From Bombyx mori (lineage: Eukaryota; Arthropoda; Insecta; Lepidoptera; Bombycidae): a stretch of DNA of 64,000 nucleotides. The notes below the pieces were generated by a model. It did not search any database. It was not told the origin of the DNA and saw nothing but the letters and a program-made list of their open reading frames with translations. A program made the position numbers and the translations under genes. The stretch covers positions 558,001-622,000 of the forward strand of contig NC_085110.1 of the NCBI RefSeq assembly GCF_030269925.1. Direction: 5' to 3'. How positions within the stretch are numbered: position 1 is the stretch's first letter; each line of letters starts with the position of its first letter. Below, in pieces: positions 53,098 to 64,000 of this stretch.

Positions 53098-55500
53098 CTG
53101 AAAACTTTTAACATGATGTGCGCATCGTCTGAAAAACAGAAAGTTTATTTTAAAACATAGATGGAATCGTAAAACGTGTTTGGGTTATGTTCGCCGCGCG
53201 ACGATTATATGTCACGAGGTCTTTAACCCAACGAAATAATAATAATAACTGGGAACAAATCACGCACGCTCATCCGGCCCCAATTCAGGATTCCCTGTGT
53301 TATGGGTACCAAGGGACTGACATACATTTTTATATACATTCAAATATTTACACATAGATAATAAACACCCAGACAAAGAGCAAATAAACTTGTTCATCAC
53401 ACAATGTTTGCTCAATATGGGAATCGACTGCTGCACCACCGGCTCAGTCACGAAAATATGGAACCATTTGAAAATTTTTCGATTAAGCTATAGTGATCGA
53501 TCCGATAATCTATTCATCCCTGTTTGACAAATTGTTTACCTCACACTAACTAGAGCGGTTGAAGACAGTGAACGATTTATCAAGTCTCCGAGGACTTATA
53601 ATGTTTGCGGAACGTTTTTTTCTTCGATGCGTAGACGATCACGGCCTACCTGGTGTTAAGTAGTTACCGGAGCCCATAGAGATCGACAACGTAAATGCCG
53701 CCACCCACCTTGAGACATGACTTCTAAGGTCTCCGTTTTTACAGTATAACGGCTGCCCCGTCCTTCAGACTGTAACGGCAGAAATAGGCAGGGTGGTGGT
53801 GATGGTAGGTACCCATGCTCACGAGAGGTCCTACCACCAGTAATTACGCAAATTTAAATTTAACGTGTTTGATTTTTATTACACGATGTTATTCCATCAC
53901 CGTGGAAGTCAATTGTGAATTTGTGAACATTTGTTAAGTACGTATTTCATTGGAAAAATTGGTACCTGCCTGCGGGATTCGAACACCGGTGCATCGCTAC
54001 CTACATATGAATGCACCGGACGTTTTATCCTTTAGGCCAACGACATTCCGGCGCGCATCAGAAATCGGCACGCGCATATTGTATGCACAACTGCGGCACA
54101 ACTTTACCAGATATGATTTTTTTAAAGATGTCAATATAAAACTAAACGTTAATGTGTGTAATTTGTTATGAATGTGTTTATAAAAAATATGAAACTAAAA
54201 TGGGAATATCAAGCGTATCGGAACACTTGATTGTTTCTAACTTTCGAACATACACGAACATTCGATTTCGTATCTCGATGTGGGGAAGCGCTCACGTTCT
54301 GGTGTCAACGGACCAATGAGACAGAGAACGATGACGAAAATAAAATTGACCTAATTTTAAACGAGGAATTTATTCTTCCTGAATAAAAGTCTCATAGTCA
54401 AATACTCGTAGTGTCTGGAAACAAAACAAAAGAGAACAGAGACGTACGACCGCTTACTGATGATCGTTTACTTCGATCTACTTGGCTCCTTGCTACTTTA
54501 AGATACGACAGAGCTCTATTATATACAGATATAATAAATAGACAGATCCTACAATATACCTAATGTTAGTTCTATCAGTCGTAACAGTAAAAAAACAGTA
54601 TTCTTCATTATGTTGAAAATCGAATTAAGATTTTTTTAAGTGCTCTGAAGCGTAATGCTAATGCTCCCCGTTGTTAGTGTAATAAGAAATTGCGCAAAAT
54701 TAAAAATATAGTAATCAAATATTTACTCAACAAATAAGTTACTAACTTACAGAATTAGTTCAGAACTCGACGCCTTTATTTCAACTTTCTTTATCATTTC
54801 TGGCTCTTGGAAGCAATCGCAAAGGTTTTCCTCAGTTTGTTTTAGTGAAACATCTGAAATGACCACGAGATCTGGATCCACCTGCAAAATTTGTTTTCAT
54901 ATTTATTGTATTACATTCTGGTAATGGAATAGTTTATAGATTTCTAATTCTGTGTAAAGCGAATTAATTCATTCTCATTTTCTGAATTCATTCTATCTAC
55001 CCTTTTAATGCACGTCATGAGTTTTAACTACACATATTACAATTTATAGTGTATACTTTAGTGATATACTAGTTGCAAATCAGCTCATATCAGTTGATAA
55101 CAAACAGTTGCCATTGAAATTCTGTAATCGAAAGCGAACTGTATGAACTCGTAAAGAGGCCGGTGCCTTGAGCGATGTTTATCGACTTTTTTCTGCCGAC
55201 TACGATAAAAAAATTAGATGTGGGAATAATAAGTAAAAACAAAGTGACGCACTTTTTCAATTACCAATATATCCGATGCAGTATCAAAATTACGATCTGA
55301 GTCACTAATCTTTTCTGGTCCAATGGAATTTGACGGTGTATCCTAAAATGAAAAGAATATTAGCAAAATACTTCTTCATACACATTGGTCCAAAAAATTA
55401 TTTTTATGCTTATACGTTAGAGAATGCCTATGGCATTAAGTCCGCCTTTATACTTTATAGTATAAGAAGTTATAAATAAATAAATAATACTTACATCCAT
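53098..55500 (-). CDS. Alternative 5' exons of gene B (or separate short gene)
   Basis: Four further minus-strand exons link in phase: 55500-55495 (ATG GAT then GTAAGT), 55342-55265, 54881-54751 and 53128-53098. They encode an acidic, Ser/Asp-rich N-terminus (DTPSNSIGPEKISDSDRN, then VDPDLVVISDVSLKQTEENL) and end in phase 0, so they can splice into the exon at 49153-49079. That would give 679 residues in place of 616. The ATG exon at 51117-51173 would then be an alternative promoter product. The 31-nt exon is the weakest call. It could also be read in another frame. Confidence 0.5.
53625..54045 (-). mobile_element. Bm1 SINE, near full length
   Basis: Reverse copy from CGTAGACGATCACGGCC to the head (TTATCCTTTAGGCCAACG), with box B in reverse at GGGATTCGAACACC. 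Contains small internal changes, such as a deletion at the CCGAAACGCATTACTGC segment and a duplicated GTGAATTTGTGAA word. Confidence 0.88.
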
Positions 55501-55624
55501 GCTTTTTTCAACAGACCTTGTATCTTCTATCACTTAAAATTAGTATTTTAAAATTTTGTGAAAGAAACACGTGGTTATCTGTTGTAACTTAAACTACATT
55601 CGTAGGTAATCCACATTATCTACA

Positions 55625-55862
55625 CTAATCCATACTAATATTATAAAGGTGATGATGTATTGTTTGTTGGTTTGTCCTTCTTTTACAACGACACGAAGCA
55701 AGGACATGTTTTTTTAAGTGATCGTTTTAGGTGATTGACATACGCCACCCTTTATCCCGAAAAAAAATCAGTATATTTCTGCGGAGAATTGTTTTATTGT
55801 GAAATATTAATTGAACTTTTCCTTGACGACGCAGGCGAAGCCGCGAGTAACAACTAGCAATA
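55625..55862. repeat. Lepidopteran interspersed repeat
   Basis: Begins CATACTAATATTATAAAGG and ends GCGAAGCCGCGAGTAACAAC; terminal words I associate with abundant non-autonomous lepidopteran repeats. Family not assigned. Confidence 0.45.
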
Positions 55863-56057
55863 CACAAAAACGTCTAGCGCGAGATTCGTTAGGACTTTGT
55901 AATCGAGTATACCACTTACACTAAGGCTTACTCAGACTCCGCGAAGCGGCAGCGCATACGAAAGAGATTCATGTTGACAACATGCAATTATTATATTGAA
56001 GTCCAAGCTGATCGGCAGAATTGTGTGTGATTTTATTATTTGAAGATGTTGTAGAGA

Positions 56058-56217
56058 TTTTGGGGGCAACGACATGGTATGGGGAGATGCTCCACCGAGT
56101 GGATGAAAATACTCGGTAGACAAACACTTCAGAATGTTACAGTTCTGAACTTGTATATATGTAAACCTTTCTTGATAATGTCGTTAGCGAGATTCAGGCA
56201 TCTGACAAATATCTTTA
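56058..56217 (-). repeat. Diverged solo LTR of the TRIM-like family
   Basis: Same word order as the LTRs at 49427 and 50168: CTCCACCGAGTGG, ACTCGGTAGAC, GAACTTGTATATATG, AATGTCGTTAGCGAG and ATTCAGGCATCTGAC, with many substitutions. No partner repeat nearby. Confidence 0.65.
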
Positions 56218-56743
56218 AAAGAATTAATAAAATAAAAATATGACAAAAGCTTGAACCACATAAGTTCTCAAGACCTTTATAATTTCCAGGATTCTGTCGG
56301 CACGTCTCAGTTCTGTGACAAACAACTTGTTAAACATTATTTTATTTCAAATCATGACTCAAATTATGACTATTTATAAAATGTTTTTTTTTTCATTTTT
56401 CAGTGACACCTACTCAATATTTACTGTACTCCTACGCTAATATATATTCTCCAGAACACTGTAATCAAATAGATACAACTTGAATTTAGCAACCCTTCTT
56501 TGCTTTGTTCTATGTCGCTTAGAAACACCCCCACAGCTGGCAAAATCAGATTTTTATGTTCTATAATCAACCGGGGAAAGGACTTCATGGTGTATCCACA
56601 GCCCTAAGACACATTACACATGATTAATCTTATATCCAATGTAACTGTCTATCGAATAGAACTGTTATGGTTACCGAGTGATCGACTGCTTTCTCTGGCA
56701 TTTTGAAGGCAAAAAAAAACAATCAAATCTCAAATAGTTAAAC

Positions 56744-56749
56744 TTTATT
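56744..56749 (-). terminator. Polyadenylation signal of gene C
   Basis: AATAAA on the minus strand, 23 nt downstream of the gene C stop codon. Confidence 0.65.
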
Positions 56750-56771
56750 CATATAATCAACAGAAAAATAG

Positions 56772-59700
56772 TCAGTCTTCCCTACACAACATATCGTCAT
56801 CGGAGTCCATCAGTCTTGGACTGGTGCAATTCGAAAATGACTGTCGACTCAGATCCAAGCCGTCGCAAGGTGGGGTAATGACGTCAGTGATGCGGCGCGC
56901 CTTGGTGACGTCATGGCCATGACGACGAGGCTGCTTGCGAACGCACGCGGTGGAATCATAAAGAAACATATCGAACTCTTTATCTCCAGTAATGGCGTCA
57001 CAATCAATTTTACACATTTCCGTTACTGTTCTCAGCTGAAATTTAAATTTTAAACGATAAGTTATTTTTTAAAGGCTTAATATAAAAAAGTATTAATTAC
57101 ACGCGTTTCTTCTTCTTGGTAATCGGGTGTTCGCAGACAACCATGGCGATCAGCTTAATGCCGTACTAGTCTGCGCCAGGACCCTCACCCTGCTACTTCT
57201 GACGCATGTATTAAGAAGAGTTTTCGTCATCTCGATTGATCAGCCCAGCACTCTGGACTTCGGTTAACACAGGGAGTCTGTCTGATGTGATAGTCGCAAC
57301 AATTTAACTTGGATAAATCTACAAGAAGAAGGAGGCAATATGTACCTTTTCTTTGGAATGTTTTAGCTGCCTCCTCAGTTCCCTGATCAGGTCATCTTTG
57401 AACTGCGAGTTAGACTTGAAGACCTGGCACTTGTCTTCCAGTGCGAGACACAGCTTTCTAGCCTCGTCGACTTCCTTACTCAGCAAAATGTTTTCATTAC
57501 GAAGAGACAGGAACTTGATGCTGCTGCTCTGAGTTGTTTTCGTAAGACATAAAAAATCGTTTGCGAGAAAGAAGATTAAAGAATTTGATAATGTTTGTAA
57601 AGAACTAATCTATTTTGTTAGCTAGAAGGCAACAGCTGCGTTTGAGCCACCTGCTTAGCGAGATTCAAGCAATAAAGATGGTTTTTATAAAGATGGTTTT
57701 TATAAAGATCAATGATACCTTCAAATCCTCTTCAATTTTCTTAATGTGATCTTGGTATTTAATTGTCCCCTCGACTTCGAGCACCGTTAAATCTCTAACT
57801 GGCTCATTGTCACCACACTAGAACCGTTTACAAAACCGTACATTGTAAATACATTAACCCTTTTGTTACACTTAAAATACGCGGTTTTGACTACTTACAA
57901 ATTAAATAAAAACAAGCTGAGAAAAATCGTAACAGAGACATTATTTGTAAAATAATACGTGTATTCAATTATGTCTAAGTATTGAACAACAATTTTTCTA
58001 TGTCAAAATTAACAGTTTAATGGACCAATGCGTATACCAATTAATCATATTACGATAGTACAACCATAAATACCCTGAACCACGTACATCAGTTCCGATG
58101 TAACACATCTGCGCCATCACTTCAGCGTCTTTTTTCGGTATTTCCCTAAAAAGCAACGAATATATAAAATATGAATATTTTATCGTTTACGCTAACAGAC
58201 AACAAAATATTATTCTCTATATAAATGAAAAACAATAATCATAGAAACTTCATGATCATGATTCAGCTGGACTAAAACAATAGTAGCTAGCTTACCCGGA
58301 GTGTTGACTCCAACCTTAGCTAATTCTAATTCACAATACATTGCGTGCAGTGTAAAGAGTTAAAACCTATGTCTGCAACCCACTTTTTGCCCCACCCTTC
58401 CCTTCAAACCGAAACGCATTACTGCTTCACGGCTGAAATAGGCAGGGTGGTAGTACCTACCCGTGCGGACTCGCAAGAGGTCCTACCGCCGGCGGGATTC
58501 GAACACCGATGCATCGCTACATACGAATGCACTGGACGTCTTTTCCTTTAGGCCACGCCGACTTGCGGCTCATAGCTATCATGTGTACCTTCTTCGAGAA
58601 ATCTCCGATTATACAATTGGAAACGGAAATAACACCGAATATTTTTTGTTTTGTCGGGAAGTCATTTATAGGAAATATTTTCAATTGCCTAGTATTGACA
58701 ATTGGCAAGAACGTGGTCGCTATTTACGGTTAAAACCACTGTTCATTAGTTAAAGTGAGATAAATAATAAACTTTTTTTATTATATTTATTGCATAGACG
58801 GATGATCTTGGGACATAGGTATCCAGTCCAAATCTCTGGTATAACGGCCGGTCCGACCTTTTAAGCAACATGATCGTTTCCCTGAGAAATAGGTAAATTG
58901 GTGGTACCGCCTGCGTGGGTCCGGAATGCACCCGACTACCAGTAACAACGAGTACGTGCGTTGGTGCAAGGCCCGATACTAACGGCACGCGGTACTGGCT
59001 GACAGAGAGCTCGTTCCTGAGATTGGAGATCTTCTCTTCGCACTGCTGTATATCTTTGTTCAGCTTCTGGATCTCTCTACACAACATATTTGGAGGATTT
59101 TTAGAACTTTACAGGAAACCCATTTAAAGTTAAAATTTGGAAAAGATATGATAACAATAAAACTTCTTCAGATATTTGAATTAGGGTAAACTTAATTGAA
59201 GTTCAATTAAAAGCATCGAATTGTTGATACTAATACCAAATAAAACGGACCTTTATTTTCAAAGATAAATGTCACATATTGTACTCCATATTGTATTAAC
59301 GAACTCGTACTGATCTTAATTACTGTCGTTCAGCGCTGGCAGACGCAACGATTTTATACGCAAAATATTAAAAGCAAAGTTATTGTGAAATCAATTAAAT
59401 ATAATAGGTAATCTGAAACGTCCATTAATTTCTTGTATTTGGAAGAAAATGTATAAGATAAGCTAGGAATCATGGCAAACACATGTGGCATGCACATAGT
59501 GTGTTGATTCTTAAGCGAATTGCGGAAATCCCCATTATAAAGTGCAACATTTGTGATATCAAACAACGCTTCATTTCAGCGTTGTCGGGCGCGTTGCGAG
59601 CTTGCATGGCCAGTACCTACTCGACCACCTCCACCTGATACACCTTCGTCTAGCCTATTCCTTTCAGAGGAACCACGCCTTTCCCTTTGAACAATAAGTA

Positions 59701-62700
59701 TTAGCTCCAAGCACCTAGGTTAGTAAATTTGCCTGCTAATTTATGCCAATGATAATCTGTCTCAGCATCCTGCTCTTCCGTCCGAGCCACTAATAAAGTC
59801 CAATCGATTAGTTAACGTATTTACTAATCAACTAATTGCACTAAAAACTATAATAACTAACCTCTCTTTTGCAAAAACTTCATTCTGCAGACGCTCGTTC
59901 GAACCTTTCAAGTCCGTCGCATTGTTACAAGACGGTTGTTTCTTGTAACGCTGTTTCATGATTACTTTTTATAGATAAGAATTATTATTCCGAATGTATT
60001 ACTGGCTGTCACTCGTTTTATTTTATTTTATTTATTGGGTATCAACATGTTATACATCAGCACAGAACATTACATCCCGTTTATGTATTACATCTCTCAA
60101 CATTACGTTTCACCTCATTAACTAATAATATGACCTTGCCTGCTCTTAAATGCTTAAATGTCTTGTACAATGTACATTCCAATCAGGTAATAACCATGTT
60201 AATACCGACACATACTTATTATGTTATGAAACTGAGTTTAGAAGACGTTGCAGTCGAACAAAATTGGTGTGGCCCGTGGTCGAAGTAGATAAGTTTGCCT
60301 GGAAAAATTACGAGGATTCGCAGTCCGTCTACAAATTCCCATTTGAACGACTCAGGCTATTCTACGTAGGGATTACGTAGCGGATACCATTTAATGTGCT
60401 AGGAGAATTCATCGCAAAAAGATTAGCATAAACTGGTAAAGTCCATTGCAATTTATAAGGATTACGATGCCTCATGAGTATTCTGAGAAAATGTTTGAGA
60501 AGACCCAGTACCGGACTCGTGGTCCCTGCGACTGGACCAGAGTCCCCTATACTGCTTGAAACCGCTTCAGTAATTCAGAGTGCGTTTCCAGAGATCGTTG
60601 TCGCCATACGGTTCTTGAATGAACTGGTGGAGGGTTCCACGGTGTTAGCCAAAGTTAAATATCGTTCTTCAACCGAATTTTGAGAAGAATTCTCTCTGGT
60701 AGACGCAGCTTTGCTTAATTACTGATGTCCATGAGCGATGATGGTCACTCACCATCGCTGAGCCGTATGTTTTTGTCTTCGTTTTTGTAGACAAAATAAA
60801 AAAATATTTTTCAGGAAACAATATTATAAATCTTCCGTAAGATTGATTCAATTATATTATAAGTAATGAATGCCACAACATTCAAAAACTGACATTATAC
60901 GAGTAATGGGTGCTACAAGACATACCAGATAATAAAAGACAAAGGAATAAAAAGTAAAATTTTATAAAATAAAAATCACAAAAACGAATAAAAAAAAACA
61001 AAACCAATTAAAAAAGACGTACAAATTTTATAAACGTACTTAGAGTCTGTAATGTTTCCCTTTCATTCTTCTGGTTACTTTTCTCGATTCGTCTGTTTTA
61101 TAATCGCCTTGGTCAAGTTGATTTTGAGGCCTAATCAATACGTAATTTATAAATATAATTCATTAATTAAATATAATTCATACAATTTTATTATACTAAG
61201 ACGTTAAAATAATAAATTCTATCGAAAATCATAAATAAATAAGTTATATGTAGACGCAATAAAGTATTATTATATAAATGTATAATATATGCCCTCAGGC
61301 TAGGTGGTGCGATGACCTCAGAACGGTGACCGGCAAGAAGTGGTTGAGGAGAGCGTAGACCGGGCTCAGTGGTGTGGATTGGGAGAGACCTATGCCCAGT
61401 AGTGACGACTGTGGGCTGATGATGATGATGATGATAGTATTTCATTATAATTAAACACTATTTGTGCGTATAGATTTTTTTAATTTACGGTATAGGTAAG
61501 TAGTATCAATATGTCGATGATTCGCTATTTTATTACTGAGTACTTATCATTAGATAATATAAGCAGACGGGCTCCCCAGCGACGCGACCCCCTATACTAA
61601 GAGCTGCAGGATCCGACAGACACCTTGATGACAGTTATGAGACTGCGACTGCGTTGATAGGGCTGTCATGCCTTCAAGCGGACAGGTTATTTATGTTCTG
61701 ACGCTAACGTCCCCGCAAGTAGAATGCTTCTTGATACATTCTTGAGACAAACTTAAGATGATTTAAGAAATATAAATATAATCAATCCGAACTGTTTTGA
61801 ACAAGCTGCTTTCGTGTTTCCTACATACTTAGAATGACATTGCCTAGATTAATATCCCTATTTTAAATAATTAATCTTTTTTTTTTATATAGGTAAGCTA
61901 CTTTTGTCGTCGGTGTTAAATCACTGAACTATTGATGAAATTCGATTTAAAGACATTCTATATTCCGGAGATTTTGCGAGAGAAGTATTTATTTCTGACG
62001 ATGACAACCCACTCTAAGGTAAACTATGGTAAAGTACGAGTATCAATATACACGAACCACTCCATTGTCCCGAATATGTCAGATTCCGTGACTTCGAAGA
62101 AATGTATTCCGTCGAGCGTGCAGTGGTCGAACTCGCGGAGTCGGCGCAGCACCTCCACCAGCCCCCGCACGTCCGACTCCTTGCGAGCCAGCCGACGTCT
62201 CAGGGTGGCTCGCTCGCACTGCAGCTCCGAAACGATCTGGTGCGAGAACACTCCTCAATACGAGCCTTCTTATGCGGAGCACTGCAGTCGGGTGTAAAGT
62301 GAATCCAATCCACGGACATTGAACACATATAGCTGAGTATTTATTTTCATATATATATACAAGTCCTACCACCAGTAAATACGCATTATAATTTTGCAGA
62401 GTCCAACACTCATATAAATATTAGCCTATCCATTAAGTACATGTATTTTCTACATGGGTACCAAGTTTCAAGTCAATCGGATGCATGGTTCAGTAGTTAT
62501 AACAGAACATCCGTAAAACCACTGTAGATTTATATATTATAGTATAGATAGATATAGTATAGATAAAGGACAGAATGTTACGCGATTTTTTGAGAAAGTA
62601 AAATCTGAATAATCGATATACCAGTGAAACATTACAAAATATAGATTTTGGTATAAAATTTCTGAAAATTCAAGCCTCTTGTATCGAATTAAAAACAAAA

Positions 62701-63555
62701 CTGGCTTGTATGAGCATAACTCGTGCCCCGAGAGTTCCGGGCAAAGCTCTTCGTGCGTTAAGCTATCCGCAACCTAGTCTAATGATAACAACACTTAAAA
62801 ATAACATAAATTATAATTTGACGTTAAATAATTTAAATACACAATTTACAGAATAAGAATACTAGAAATATAGATTTGCCATTAATTATTCACAAATAAT
62901 CATTCATTCTTATCTTAGAAATACCGACAGCCATAAGTTTGAGGCCGAAATAAATTATTTCCTATACATTTTCGAGGTGACGGTCGACTTGCGAATTGAT
63001 TTACAAGGCAGGTTCTATTCGGCGAGTCGAAAATCATAAAAATACTATTTTCTAAGGACACTATTTTCAGATATTTCCCTTTACTTATGCTTTCAGACTT
63101 TACCATTTTCTGTGATTTTGTGATCAAAGGGAAAAGTCCTAAGTACAGGTCTTGAGTGACAAAATGTTATGGCCCACTCGGATTACCGCAATAACGCGGA
63201 CCTAACGCAATGTGTCGTATTTTTTTCAACTTTATGCCTGAGCAATGTGGCTAACCATTGCCGAGAAAAAGCGTCTAAGTTTCAAACAGACTGACGACTG
63301 AGCGGTCTTATTACGAAAACACTGCAACTGTATAAAATACGCAGAGGTCTTGCCTCAATAACATAAAAAAAAACATTCCCAATGAGTGACAGCCAGTTAT
63401 TTAAAAAAAAAAAGGAAACCTACTTCAACGTGTTTCCGACGTTCATACAAGAGTTTGGAAGTGGCCTCCGTCTCCAGATCCTCTACAGCCTGCACGAGCA
63501 ACCTGTTCTGAGCGAGGAGGTCGCTCACCCACGACTTCAGGACGGCTACTTGCAT
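56772..63555 (-). CDS. Gene C: uncharacterised coiled-coil protein, 3' nine exons
   Basis: Minus-strand exons: 63555-63424, 62236-62052, 61092-61040, 59964-59862, 59076-58996, 58145-58088, 57817-57719, 57528-57346 and 57035-56772 (stop at 56772-56774). The phases chain without conflict and sum to 1158 nt, 385 residues plus stop. The first visible exon starts MQVAVLKSWVSDLLAQNRLL directly after a TTTAG acceptor, so more 5' exons probably lie beyond the window. Heptad-like segments: VQAVEDLETEATSKLLYERR, IVSELQCERATLRRRLARKE, EREIQKLNKDIQQCEEKISN and DLIRELRRQLKHSKEKLRTV. The last exon is non-coiled and polar, ending SDDDMLCRED. The weakest joins are the donor at 62051 (GTATAT) and the acceptor at 59965 (purine-rich). 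No enzyme motif and no family recognised. It lies in tandem with gene B and resembles it only in style. Confidence 0.68.
58380..58563 (-). mobile_element. Bm1 SINE with internal deletion
   Basis: Reverse copy in which GAGGTCCTACCGCC joins directly to GGCGGGATTCGAACACC, so the roughly 110-bp segment between them in other copies is missing. Also lacks the 3' tail. Confidence 0.8.
58785..58955 (-). repeat. Decayed Bm1 SINE
   Basis: TTATTGCATAGACGG, TATAACGGCCGGTCCGACC, GAGAAATAGGTAAATTGGTG and CGACTACCAGTAACAA follow the reverse Bm1 order. Confidence 0.5.
59190..59290. repeat. Old interspersed repeat (mate of 10742-10860)
   Basis: Shares GAAGTTCAATTAAAA, CAAATAAAACG and AAAGATAAATGTC in order with 10742-10860. 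Confidence 0.5.
59965..61039. other. Gene C intron with LINE debris
   Basis: About 60540-60800 is a decayed plus-strand BMC1-type 3' end: CAGAGTGCGTTTCCAGAGATC, TGAATGAACTGGTGGAGGG and CCATGAGCGATGATGGTCACT follow its order. The rest is AT-rich without features. Confidence 0.5.
61288..61438 (+). mobile_element. LINE 3'-end fragment with ATG-repeat tail
   Basis: The plus strand reads RWCDDLRTVTGKKWLRRA, the C-terminal block seen in RTE-like reverse transcriptases, then ACCTATGCCCAGTAGTGACG and a (GATGAT)n tail, as in many lepidopteran RTE-like LINEs. It lies inside gene C, in the intron between exons 2 and 3. Confidence 0.65.
62400..62560. repeat. Lepidopteran interspersed repeat tail
   Basis: CCAAGTTTCAAGTCAATCGG, ATGCATGGTTCAGTAGTTAT and a TAGTATAGATAGATATAG microsatellite end. 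A short Bm1-like word (GTCCTACCACCAGTAAATAC) lies just before it at 62362-62382. Confidence 0.45.
62561..63423. other. Gene C intron, nothing recognised
   Basis: AT-rich sequence between the first two visible exons; no repeat or RNA gene identified. Confidence 0.4.
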
Positions 63556-63844
63556 CTAAACGCATCACACTTGCGTTAGCAGGACTTTAGCTTGATTAGA
63601 TCGAAAAGGTATGTAGTATGTAGACTCCCACGGTCGGTGGATCGGCTTACAGTGGTCACTTGTTTGTACACATCACAACGAGCATAGTACAATCTACCTT
63701 GAGGCGTGAGGTCTACATCTCAATTTGTTTTGTAGTATTGGCCTTACCCTTCAAGTCCTACCACTAGTAAGTGGACACAGTTAGCGGTATGTGGCACTAT
63801 ACACACAATAGTATATGAAGACTTCGGTAAGTGCACAGTTAGAC

Positions 63845-64000
63845 GATTTTTTTCCCCTACCTATGCTGATAGCTTTGAGAGGCTATTTCAGCTTTACCCT
63901 TGCGTGTAGCTGAGCTCTCGAGGTTTAAGCCGGAAGTGTTGCTAACACTGGCCCTAGTAAGAGCCGTCCTTCGCAGAATCTACCACCGGATCGGAAACGC
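63845..64000 (-). mobile_element. Retroelement 3' end (family of 8777-9015), cut by window edge
   Basis: Short T-run at 63847, then GCTAACACTGGCCCTAGTAA and GAATCTACCACCGGATCGGA as in the 8777-9015 copy. The window ends just before the expected hairpin. Confidence 0.6.

Noticed and set aside
57100..57290. Additional exon or LINE fragment between the last two gene C exons
   Set aside because: Some GC-rich words, but no frame, splice site or repeat match I could support.
63382..63579. Plus-strand ORF of 65 codons
   Set aside because: It is the complement of a minus-strand gene C exon with good acceptor and donor sites and coiled-coil coding content.

Overview
The window is a piece of a lepidopteran nuclear genome, most likely Bombyx mori or a close relative. 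The basis is an AT-rich background, many copies of a tRNA-derived SINE that I recognise as Bm1 (pol III box-B-like GTTCGAAT, about 430 bp, A-rich tail), several 5'-truncated LINE fragments of BMC1 type, mariner and hAT remnants, and split host genes with GT-AG introns. Species and repeat-family names are from memory and were not searched.

Layout. 0-3 kb: the 3' part of a Jockey-type LINE (copy A), ending in poly-A directly against a short coding-like stretch with a stop and AATAAA. 3.3-12.2 kb: gene-poor AT-rich DNA with SINE, LINE-tail and mariner debris. 12.2-24.8 kb: two nearly identical full-length Jockey-type LINEs, copy B (minus) and copy C (plus), with facing 5' ends. Each has its own target-site duplication; copy C sits inside the reverse-transcriptase ORF of another LINE. 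25-28 kb: a BMC1-type fragment and mariner fossils.

28.5-34.5 kb (plus): a seven-exon gene that I identify as the autophagy factor ATG14 (Barkor), 420 codons when spliced. Its introns carry a decayed LINE, a 14-bp-TSD retroinsert and an inverted pair of Bm1 SINEs. 36.6-55.5 kb (minus): a many-exon coiled-coil gene of unknown function (gene B). I derived splice sites by hand; 17 exons sum to exactly 617 codons including the stop, with a second possible 5' end. Its introns hold a hAT MITE with a perfect 8-bp TSD, a 353-bp MITE with long inverted repeats, a miniature LTR element, a BMC1-type fragment inside a Bm1, and more SINEs. 56.7-63.6 kb (minus): the 3' portion of a second coiled-coil gene (gene C), nine exons, 386 codons with stop, followed by AATAAA. 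ATG14 and gene B converge tail to tail; genes B and C are in tandem.

I see no operon, CRISPR, phage or other prokaryotic system. The most interesting signals are transposon biology (a covarying 3'-UTR hairpin shared by different retroelements, ORF1 and ORF2 in one frame separated by a single stop, datable nested insertions) and the two unnamed coiled-coil genes. All exon calls were made by eye from splice consensus and reading frame; none has transcript support here.
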